DNA of 64,000 nt, taken from assembly GCA_009763385.1 (NCBI GenBank), contig CM019831.1:90617845-90681844 (forward strand). Reading direction: 5' to 3'. Below the pieces are notes generated by a model. It had not been told where the DNA came from and did not search any database. It saw nothing but the letters and a program-made list of their open reading frames with translations. The translations under genes and the position numbers were made by a program. The stretch is from Coix lacryma-jobi var. lacryma-jobi. Taxonomy: Eukaryota; Streptophyta; Magnoliopsida; Poales; Poaceae. Of this stretch, positions 45,586 through 54,601 are shown in pieces (position 1 is the stretch's first letter; each line of letters opens with the position of its first letter).

Positions 45586-48257
45586 CAATAGAAAGGCAGA
45601 AAGTGAGCATATGGCACAACACTGGGGTTAGTATACTGAGAAGGATACCAGTGTTGTGTCATAGGCCCAGAAAAAGTGTTAGAAGCAACACCAAGCTGTC
45701 CTCGTCCCATGGGTGGATAGCGATCACCACCAACCTGAAAGGGTGGTCCGCTATGGAACGGAAAACCTCCAAACTGACCTACTTGTCCCATTTGAGCAAA
45801 GCGATCACCACCATACTGAAAAGGTGGTCCGCAATGGGACTGAGTAGCAAAACCTCTTACACCCAGCTCACGATCGTATTGAGGACGACCGGAACCGCGA
45901 CGGGCACGACCACCACCCCGTGGTCTAGCTGCCTGGGGCCTAGCTACCTGAGGAGGTGCACCTCCAGGCCTAGCGCCCTGCCTCTGAACTCCCCGACCTT
46001 GCACACCATGGAGAGGGTGGTGCCTAGCCTGGTTGTTCAGCTCCAACACCTTCCTAGCGTCTCTCTTCCTCCGAAAGCAAAACTCAGCTAGGTGACCCTC
46101 ATGGTGACAGTACTCGCACAAAAACCTCACCACTGTCTTGGGTTGTTGGTTCCTATTGTTGCGAGGGTTTTTCACTCTGGCTGGCTGCTTGCCTCTCGGA
46201 AGGGGATCACTAGAGACGTCAGGAAGGGTGTCAAGTGTGTTCCTAAGATGGTTAGGTTTGGGAATCCACACTTGCTTGCGATGTGGAGCCTTGGGAGGTT
46301 CATCAAGGATGCCATCCTTGGTGATAGGCTTGGGAGGCTCAGGTGGGGTGATCTTGGTTAGCTTAGGGATAACGGATGGATTCTCACTCGGGTTCACTCT
46401 GCTAAACTCACCGATCTTGCCAAAGATACTAGCGCCCTTTCCACCTGAAGCAAAGCCTACTCCCGAGCAATCAGTTCCCCTCTTGAACTGACTGATCATC
46501 ATGCCCAACTGTGGCTCACTGCATGACACCCAACTCAGGATGGACCGAAGATATGTGTTTTCCTCCTCGGTTTGCATCCTGTCATGCCGACAGTTGGCAA
46601 TCTCAAGCTCCATCCCCACGCATCGCTCACATGGAGCGGACAAGGTGCTAACTGAGCTGGCCTTCAAGGCTTCAGCAAGCTTGGCACTAACTTCTGCCAA
46701 CTTAGTACGCAAGCCAGGACAGGACTTGCAAGTACCCAGCAAAGAAGGTCTCGCCTTCACTTCCTCCAGCTCCTTCTTCAGGGAGGGACACTCTTTGCAA
46801 TCACCCACCAAGTCTAGCCTACTCTTCAGCACATCATACACCTCAATCAAAGAGGCATACTTGGTTTGCAGGGTGGCAAAGTTTGTCATATGCATCGTGC
46901 ACTCCTCACACTCCTCCTCATCGGTCACCTTCACCTCAGAGCTAGCAAACTCAAACTCCTTAAGCGTCTCATTCATCTTAGCCTTAAACTCGTTGCGCTC
47001 TCGGATAGCTCGCTTGAGTTGCTTGTCCTGAGCGAGAACTATGTCGACGAGAGAATCGCGCTCACCGGTAAGACGATCGACAATAGAAGAGTTTGATACC
47101 TCGGAAGCATCGTCGTCGTCGGTGTCAGCGTCCTTTGCCTGGCACTTGGAGTCCTCTTCATCCAGGGCCATGGTGCACAAGCCCTTGGAGGAGTGGCCAA
47201 AGAAGCAGAGTCCGTTGAAGCGTTGTTCTGTCTTGTGCTCGGACCCATCGTCGCTGGAGTCACCGTCGGAGGTCTTCTCGCCGTCGCTCATGGTGGCGAG
47301 GAAGGCGCGCCGACCGGCGTCGAAAGCCTTCTCCATGTCCTCTCGGCGGTAGCACCCCTTCTTCTTGTTCCCGGCCTTGTTCTTCGGCTTTCCCTTGCGC
47401 CTGGAGTTGTGGTTCTTGCCGGGGAAGGTCTTGTCGTTCTTGGGGCAGTTCGCCATGAAGTGGTCTAGATCACCACACTTGTAGCAGCCCTCGCGTGCGC
47501 CACCACGCCGGCGATTCAGGCGGTTGTTGTGAAACCGCGAGAATCGGGTGATGGCGAGGGCGAGCTCATCGTCTCCAAGCGCCTCCAACTGCTCCTCTGT
47601 GACTGTATGCAAAGAAGACAAAGCAACAAGAGGAGATGAAGTGTCAGCAGAGAAAGTCGATCCACCCGTGCCTAAGACCAAAGCTATGGTATGTGAAGAT
47701 GGGTTCTTCAGCTTGGCCTGAGTCAGGTGATCGATCTCGGTGGACTTGAGCTTGCTGAAAAGCTCGTCCACGGTGAGGGTGTCATAGGATGGAGACTCTA
47801 TGATGGTCGACACCTTCACCTCCCATACCCTCCAATCCAGGGCGTATAGCAACTTGAGAGCCCTCTCATGATCGTCATAGGGTAGGTTGGCCCGATTGGC
47901 ACGCATCTTGTTCACAATCGTTTGGAAACGAGCGAACATGGAGTCAATCATTTCTCCCTCCAACTGAACAAAGTTCTCGTACTCTCGCTTGTAGGTCTCG
48001 AAGAGTCTGGTCATGACCTGAGCGGTCCCCTCGTGATAGCTTTGAAGCTTCACCCAGATCTCTCGTGCCGTCTCAAGCTCAGAGACACGTTCGAACTCTG
48101 GAAGGGAGATGCTGGCCAGAAGAGCATTATGAGCCTTGGAGTTGGCCTCGTGTTGGTCAATTTGGATCTGACCCACACGAGCCGCAAGGACTACGTACTC
48201 AGCATTCTCGCATATCTCCCAGACAGAAGATCCGATGCTATTGAGATAAGCACGCAT
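45585..48257 (-). CDS. gag: SIRE-B gag, 890-codon open frame, start codon lost
   Basis: The longest undamaged frame of the window. It opens upstream of the first ATG (48257) through the conserved APWFDGTNYPYWKIRMRAY (about 48255-48310). At the place where SIRE-A has its ATG this copy has ATA, so the original start near 48327 is lost. Order: capsid-like domain, zinc knuckle CYKCGDLDHFMANC (about 47440-47490), basic stretch, acidic stretch, coiled coil with CEEC (about 46902), CKEC (about 46797), CKSC (about 46726) and CERC (about 46627), second knuckle CEYCHHEGHLAEFC (about 46080-46122), and an Arg/Gly/Pro/Gln-rich tail. The stop TGA (45585-45587) overlaps an ATG that opens the protease frame by one base (TGATG). 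Confidence 0.92.
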   Translation of the reverse strand: MRAYLNSIGSSVWEICENAEYVVLAARVGQIQIDQHEANSKAHNALLASISLPEFERVSELETAREIWVKLQSYHEGTAQVMTRLFETYKREYENFVQLEGEMIDSMFARFQTIVNKMRANRANLPYDDHERALKLLYALDWRVWEVKVSTIIESPSYDTLTVDELFSKLKSTEIDHLTQAKLKNPSSHTIALVLGTGGSTFSADTSSPLVALSSLHTVTEEQLEALGDDELALAITRFSRFHNNRLNRRRGGAREGCYKCGDLDHFMANCPKNDKTFPGKNHNSRRKGKPKNKAGNKKKGCYRREDMEKAFDAGRRAFLATMSDGEKTSDGDSSDDGSEHKTEQRFNGLCFFGHSSKGLCTMALDEEDSKCQAKDADTDDDDASEVSNSSIVDRLTGERDSLVDIVLAQDKQLKRAIRERNEFKAKMNETLKEFEFASSEVKVTDEEECEECTMHMTNFATLQTKYASLIEVYDVLKSRLDLVGDCKECPSLKKELEEVKARPSLLGTCKSCPGLRTKLAEVSAKLAEALKASSVSTLSAPCERCVGMELEIANCRHDRMQTEEENTYLRSILSWVSCSEPQLGMMISQFKRGTDCSGVGFASGGKGASIFGKIGEFSRVNPSENPSVIPKLTKITPPEPPKPITKDGILDEPPKAPHRKQVWIPKPNHLRNTLDTLPDVSSDPLPRGKQPARVKNPRNNRNQQPKTVVRFLCEYCHHEGHLAEFCFRRKRDARKVLELNNQARHHPLHGVQGRGVQRQGARPGGAPPQVARPQAARPRGGGRARRGSGRPQYDRELGVRGFATQSHCGPPFQYGGDRFAQMGQVGQFGGFPFHSGPPFQVGGDRYPPMGRGQLGVASNTFSGPMTQHWYPSQYTNPSVVPYAHFLPFY

Positions 48258-48369
48258 CCGAATCTTCCAATAGGGATAGTTCGTTCCATCGAACCAAGGA
48301 GCCTTGTCGTTCCCTCGTTCTATGTCGCCCTTAGGATCCCAAACCGATTAAGGTAGAAGTGATCCTTAA

Positions 48370-48384
48370 CCGGCTCCGATACCA
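48370..48384 (-). other. SIRE-B primer-binding site
   Basis: The minus strand reads TGGTATCGGAGCCGG, the initiator tRNA-Met type, two bases from the LTR end at 48387. Confidence 0.92.
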
Positions 48385-48386
48385 AT

Positions 48387-50447
48387 TGAAGGACCGGATT
48401 AGCGACCAGAGGGGGGGTGAATGGGAGCCTCAAATTCAACTCATGAATAGTATGGCCCTTGTCCTAGAAAGTCACCCCAAAAGCGAAGACTTGAAATGAC
48501 CGGAGAGTTCACGACCTACGAGTAGGTGAATACCCTAGGAGATGTCCTAGTGGTACAGCGGAACCTCCGGAGAAACCCCAAAACCAACTGCCAAAGCCAC
48601 GGAACAAAACTGCACAATCAGCAGTTTCGCGGACTGTCCGGGGTCAGGGTCCCGGACTGTCCGCTGAACGCCGGAATGTCCGACACTAGGAGTCCGGATT
48701 GTCCACCGGCAAAAATGTAGAAACCAAACAGTGCTGCAAGTCTGCTGGACAGGTCTCGGACTGTCCGCGGGTTTGTACCGCGGACTGTCCGCCGTTCACT
48801 AGACAGTGAACAGTCAGGGGTCTGCGCCTGACTGAACCAGCCGAATCCCGATCCCAGGACTGTCCACCGCTGGGGGCGCGGACTGTCCGCGGATGAACAG
48901 AAAGCACAATTCTGCTCGGGACAAAAAGGCAAATCAATCGGAGCTTCACCAAATCAAAAGGAGCTTCGACCAAATTTCTCCCAGGTTATCCTATATGTAT
49001 TGGGGTGCTAATCCTAAGAAATCATCACACCAAACCAAGTCAATCAAGAGAGATTCGTGGATCACCGTAAAAGGGGGAAGAACGAAGAACGAACGCGAAA
49101 TCAACCCGATCTATGGATTCGTGAGGTTAGGAGAGAATCCCTTCGGTAGAAAGAAGGGGCTCACGACCAAGAACAAATTGATTCAAGTGGAATTGAAAAT
49201 CATCTCGCGGAGAGGGAGAACGAGGCAAATCTCCGGGAGATGAAAAAACCAAAACGTGAAGAACACAACACACAAGACACGATTTGATTTCAGCCGAAAT
49301 TCCTCTACACGAGGAGACAACGAGAATACGGTCTCGTTTCCTCAAAAGATCCAAATACACAGAGCTATGATTCCCGTCTCTGCGGATCGCTTGCAGCGAG
49401 GTATGATTAGAACCTAAGAAAGGGCTAGAGAGAGAGAGAGTGCTCAGGAACAAATGACTACAAGGATAGGGAGAGAGGAGGGGTGCCTCTCTTATTTATA
49501 GCCTAAAACAATAATCCCCTTACTACCCCTAGATACACGAGCGAAACGGTCAACCCTAGGGGTATCCCGATCCAACTCTGCTGATAGTTGATCCGACGGC
49601 CACGCGCCTTCCTCACCCTTAGCTTCGCCTCGACGCAAGCCTCAGGATGCCGCCACGTGCCGCCCAATCGACCGCCGCGCCTACCTCGTGGATAGCCTCG
49701 CCTCCGCGCCAGCCTCTCCACGCCGCCACGCGTCGACCGTCCTTTTTGCGGACCTCCCCCCGGTTTTGAGGCCGAAACCGGGAAACCTGGGCCTTCCCTC
49801 GGTTTTGAGGCCGAAACCGGGAAACCTGTCCTCAGGCTGAGTTTTGTGGCCCAAACTCAGAAACCCGGGAAGCCCAGGTTTTGAGGCCCAAACCTGGAAA
49901 CCGTCCATGCCGAGTTTTGAGGCCCAAACTCGGAAACCGGCCACCCCGAGTTTTGAGGCCCAAATTCGGAAAACCGTCGAGGGTAGCTTTTTGAGGCTTA
50001 GCTACCGAACCCGTGCCGTAGACGGGATGTAGTTCGCACACCCTGAGTTCCAGCACCGATGTCGGAGCATGTCCAGCCTCCACGCCGGGCACAGTGCATT
50101 CGCCATCCTGCTCGGCCTCCCGCCAAGTGTCACGACGCCATCACCTTCCCCCTGACTCGGCCGATGCACCGCACATCCCCATGTGCTCTTGCTTGTCGAC
50201 GCCACGTGCCAGCTACTACAACTGGTCCTCAGGTCTCCCGGTCCGTCGGTCCAAGCTCCACGTCCGCCCTTCACCGCTCCCAGTCCGTCGGCACGGAACG
50301 TCCCTACTTGACCTTCACCTCACCTTCGACCACTGTCCGAGCTTCACACCTGCACATCAACAAAGCCAAGAGACATGTTGCTCGTTGATCAATCACACAT
50401 CACTCAGGAAGGGAACCACAAGGGCACATATCAACCTTGTGTTCTCA
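48387..50447 (-). repeat. SIRE-B 5' LTR, 2061 bp
   Basis: Plus-strand start TGAAGGACCGG, end TTCTCA next to agatg. It has the same modules as the 3' LTR: palindromes 48630-48890, minus-strand TATAAATA 49493-49500, minisatellite 49755-49980. Confidence 0.94.
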
Positions 50448-50452
50448 AGATG

Positions 50453-51566
50453 TCACGTGGATCATGACCTAATTGCCCATGTGACGGTTATTTGGACATG
50501 CAACCGACCTTGGAACCGCCTCCCTGGAGCTCCTGGATGCCGTTGAAGCAATGACGGTGGATCCAATGGTCAGGGGCTAGGCGGCCGCCACCTAGGGCTG
50601 GCGCCCGCCACCTCACTCACCCCCTGACCTAACTCTAGGTCCCTTACGATATAAATAGGACCCCCCGAGCTCATTTGTACTCAGACCTCACCTCATTAGT
50701 CCCACTCTCTTGTAAGCGAAGCTCTGGTGAAGTAACACTCTAGTTGAGAGACTTAGAGTGAGAGCGAGAGTGAAGAAGAGAAGAGCTGGAGTTGTAATAG
50801 AGGATCTTCCAGAGTCTCTGGTATAATTCCAAGTCTTTCTTCATTTATCTTAGTGTTCTTCTACTTTCAGCATTTACTTTAAGTTCTTTACTTATTGTTC
50901 TTGTTGAGTGCTTTCGATCATAGATAACTTAGTATTTAGTTTTATCTAGTTTGGGTTCTTCACTGAGTAATCAGTGCTCTAGTTTTGGACGCAAGATTAG
51001 AGTAGTATATATTAGTGTAAGCGCGGTGCTTAGACTAATTATACCTTAGTTTGTGGCTAGCCCCCCGGATAGCTGTGGTAGCAAACAGGTGGTGACAGCC
51101 CTGGGAGCCTTGAATTCCACCACGTAGTTGGGTTAGTTTTTAAATCATAAACCTCGTTGTGCACGTCTGAGGTAAATAGTCCAGAGGTTGTGTACGGTTC
51201 GAAGAACAAGATAAAATCTTTATTGCTAAGTTAGTTGTGTTCGTAAGTGTGTAGGAAAACATTAATCTGTTCATCGGCCAGACCCCGCCGATTTAGTTTA
51301 GTAGTAGTTAGTCTTTCTTTCTTTTCATTTTAGTAGTAGTAGAAATCAACCCCCATTAATACATTTCGATCAACCTTGCTAGAATCACTAATTGTTCATA
51401 GCAGTCCTAGTGTTAGTTCTGCCATAATAGCTTCCTGTGGAAATAAATACGATACACGGTTACTCCCGGGTGAAGTGCTACAATTGACTTATTCTGTGCG
51501 CTTGTGGAATTTACCAATAGTCATACGAATAGTTAGTTATACTTCTTACATTAAGAAGTACCAACA
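50453..51566 (+). repeat. ATH-N 5' LTR, second part
   Basis: Continues the LTR after SIRE-B and matches 57916-58925. Contains the second 12-mer pair, the TATA box (50650-50657) and the transcribed leader. CCAACA at 51561-51566 pairs with the TGTTGA start and is taken as the LTR end. The 3' LTR is truncated before this point, so the end cannot be confirmed by comparison; a later end near 51645 is possible. Confidence 0.8.
50579..50657 (+). promoter_or_regulatory. ATH-N LTR promoter: paired GC 12-mers and TATA box
   Basis: aGGCGGCCGCCA (50579-50590) and TGGCGCCCGCCA (50599-50610) start 20 bp apart. TATAAATA follows at 50650, 39 bp after the second 12-mer. The 3' LTR repeats this (58043, 58063, TATA 58115). 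Confidence 0.8.
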
Positions 51567-51574
51567 AGCCTTTC

Positions 51575-51665
51575 GGGCGCCGTTGCCGGGGATAGATTCC
51601 ATAGTCTACTCCTAGTGACGACGTTAGCAAGTGTCAAGAAGTATTTCTGGCGCCGTTGCCGGGGA
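51575..51665 (+). other. ATH-N primer-binding sites, two copies
   Basis: GGGCGCCGTTGCCGGGGA (51575-51592) and TGGCGCCGTTGCCGGGGA (51648-51665). The second is the exact Athila-type PBS, usually assigned to tRNA-Asp; the first differs at one base. Each is preceded by a similar AAGTaccAA/AAGTgtcAA stretch, so the region between them looks duplicated. Confidence 0.85.
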
Positions 51666-51767
51666 AGCAATTGGGTAGAATTAATTCTTTGCGATTTCTA
51701 TTGAATTAACCCCTGTAGTTCTAGCGGGTATATATATTGTTCGTTGTTTGTGATCGTTCAAGTAGTC

Positions 51768-53984
51768 ATGGCCGGATTCAATCTTCTGAGCGACTATCAA
51801 GATGATCCTGAGGCCATTCTTAGGAGAGCGAGAGCTAATCTCACTCCTCCGAGGAAGAACCTGGAGTTTCGCGAGAGGAGTTCGTCAAGACAAGAATCCC
51901 AGTCAAAAGTGACTGACGAACCAAGCTGCTCCACCGATCGATCAACACCAACGCCGACATAGTCATCAACATCGACGACGACCAAAACACTTCGTGAGTA
52001 TTCCGTGCCTACTCTTGCTCACATTCCAGTGTTACCTTCTACTAGTAATGTAGATTTTGAGCTTAACCCTCACCTAATACGTATGGCTCAAGCTATTGCA
52101 TTTAATGGCAACCCTTCCGAGGATGCCAACGCTCACCTCCGGATTTTTCTTGAGATATGTAGTACAATTTCTGTGCAGGGAGTTTCGCAGGATGCCATTA
52201 GACTTCGTCTTTTTCCATTTTCATTAGTGGAAAAAGCGAAGCAGTGATTCCTCTTCAACTCTGGACACCTGCTGACATGGGTGAGATGCGCGGATCAATT
52301 CCTCAACAAGTTCTGCCCGATAAGTTGAACTATTCTTTTCCGTAGCAAGATTTCTAACTTTGGACAGGGAGACAAAGAAACAATCACTGAAGCTTGGGAG
52401 AGACTACAAGAGTATGTTGAAGACTGTCCCCATCATGGTATGCAAGACTGGTACTTGATCCAGAGCTTCTACCATGGACTCCAGCAAGAATCTCGACAAC
52501 ACATTGATGCTGTCGCCGGAGGTGCATACCTCTCTCTCACTGTAGAGAAGGCAACCAAACTGATCGAGAAAATGGTGGCGAATCAAGGATGGACAGAAAA
52601 ACGTGCTAGATGTATGTCTGAAACTAAGCAAGTTGATTCTGTTACCGTGCAAACTTTGGTAAAATTGCTAGAGCAAAGAATAAATGAGAAGAGAGATCGT
52701 GCTGCAATGGAGTACTACGCCAAGCAAAGAGCCGCTTCGTCAAGTGAAGGTCAAGGAGAAGTTAAGAAAGAGGATGCAAAATCCCTTCTTGATAATGGTG
52801 GCTACGGAGAACCTCCAATTCTAATGATCCAACAATGGAATAATAAATGTATGCCTCAAACCTCCGTATTTAATTCTCCTATGGGAAAATTAGTTTCTAA
52901 TCAAGGTAGAATTAATGATAGCATAAATAATAAATTAATTGAACATGATAAAATGTTAGAAGGAATTTATGCTAAACTGAAAGATTTTTCTGAAGCATTT
53001 AAGGAATAAATTAATTTTAATAAGAGATTAGAGCAAAAAGTAGATAACATTAAATCTCAAATTAAATTCTATGAGGAATTAAAAGCTGTAACCACGAGAG
53101 GTGGTAAATCCACTCGTGATCCACCTCATCCTAATTTAGTTCCTAGTAGTAATTCTGCTGCAAAGAAAAATATTGTTAATGTTGAAAAAGACGAAGAAGA
53201 GGAGACGCCAGCTGAACCTTCATCCAAGGTACGAACTGCTCCTCATGAATTCTATGATACACATGTATTACCTTTTCCAGATCAAAACAGAAATCTGACG
53301 GAAAACCAATTCAAGAAATTCGTCGAGGTAATTCAAAAATTATATATACATGTGCCATTTATTGACGCTATGCAGGTTCCAACTTATGCAAAATATTTGA
53401 GAGACATGCACAATAAGAAGAAACCAATTCCAAGTAGGGATGTGGTTAAATTGACTGAAGATTGCAGTGCGGTCATTTTAAACCAACTCCCAGAAAACAA
53501 GAAGGACCCAGAAAACCCAACGATCGCGTGTTTAATTGGAGAGCAACACTTCGAGCATGCATTCTGTGATCTGGGAGCAAGCGTCAGCGTCATGCCCAAG
53601 GTAATATATGATAAATTAAATCATCATACTTTGTCTCCTACTTCTATGTGTCTGCAGCTAGCCGATCAATCGCTCCGATATCCCGCGGGAATAATAGAGA
53701 ATATTCTGGTGAAAATCCAGAATCTCTTTGTCCCGGTGGATTTTGTGGTTCTGGATATTAATCCCGACCACCGGACGCCATTGATCTTGGGACGGCCATT
53801 TTTGAGCACTGCAAAAGCCACCATTGATGTAGGAGCTGGAGAAATTTAGCTCCACATCAGCGGAAAGGAGGAGAAATTCCAGTTCACACCGCAACCGGAA
53901 AAACACCCGTCATCAAAGTTCGTCGGTGCCGACACTCCACCAAACAAAGCCAGTGAAGGAAATATTCAACCACAACCACCGTGA
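51768..53984 (+). pseudogene. gag: ATH-N gag-protease, one frame with five nonsense codons
   Basis: From the ATG at 51768 (MAGFNLLSDY) one reading frame runs about 739 codons without a frameshift. It is broken by TAG 51960, TGA 52245, TGA 52326, TAA 53007 and TAG 53847, with a natural-looking end at 53982. The gag domain is recognised from NPHLIRMAQAIAFNGNPSED (52065-52124), a TWVRCADQFLNKFCP segment (about 52278-52322) and GQGDKETITEAWERLQEYVE (52368-52427), all typical of Athila-like gag. The protease part has FCDLGASVSVMP (53562-53597), where D-L-G stands in the usual D-S/T-G place as in other Athila-type proteases, and LILGRPFLSTAKATID (53782-53829). The frame stops before any RT. Confidence 0.85.
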
Positions 53985-54601
53985 AGGCGACACTAATCGG
54001 GAATCCAAAGCGGCTAACAATGGTAAGTTAGGCTAAGGTAAGTCTTTATCCCCCATTTAAATTTTCGTTTTTACTTAAGCAAATTAATTTTCTGCAAAAT
54101 AGATGCTTAGTAGGGAGATTAGGTGAAGCCTAGGGGGCTTAGGGCAGCCTTAGGGGTGGCGCCCGTCACCCCATGCTGGCGCCCGCCACCCTATAGGCCT
54201 TTCTTTCTCTTAGCCAATCAACTAGACTATCATCCCTAGCTCATAGACTCAAATAACACCAGGAGAGACCCATGCCTTTGCTCTTTTCAATGCACTCATT
54301 CACTCCCATGTCTCCTCCTCTCTCTTCAACTTCACTCCATCTTTTGGACACTTCTCCACTCAAAAATTCTGGTGAGGAGTGATGAGGAGAGCACAAGTGA
54401 AAGAAGGAGTGGCTTTGAGTGGGAATTACCCATAAAGGGGTGGCGCCCGCCACTTATTGGTGGCGCCCGCCAGGTGGGAGAAGCTCTCAGCCTTCCCCCT
54501 TCCATCCTCAGCCTATAAATACTACCCACACCCCATGCAAGTTCTTACACCTCACTCAAAACACAAAAACACCAGCCACCTTGAGCACTAGCGAGGAGGT
54601 C
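53985..54601 (+). promoter_or_regulatory. ATH-N internal promoter region
   Basis: No gene. Two pairs of the GC 12-mer are present: 54157 and 54177, then 54441 and 54461, each pair starting 20 bp apart. TATAAATA lies at 54514-54521, 41 bp after the last 12-mer and 88 bp before the ATG at 54602. This repeats the LTR promoter layout (pair, about 245-250 bp, pair, about 40 bp, TATA) although the sequence between the motifs is not clearly alike. Confidence 0.72.

Larger units (their letters stand above)
33161..50452 (-). mobile_element. SIRE-B, near-complete Sirevirus with agatg target duplication
   Basis: AGATG at 33161-33165 and again at 50448-50452 flanks an element whose LTRs are 33166-35207 and 48387-50447. 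The uninterrupted target is visible at 57911-57916. Minus-strand order is LTR, PBS, gag, protease, integrase, RT, RNase H, long non-coding region, polypurine tract, LTR. A chromovirus solo LTR sits in the integrase C-terminal region. The two LTRs are similar with scattered changes and one clear indel region near 33480 and 48700. Confidence 0.95.
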
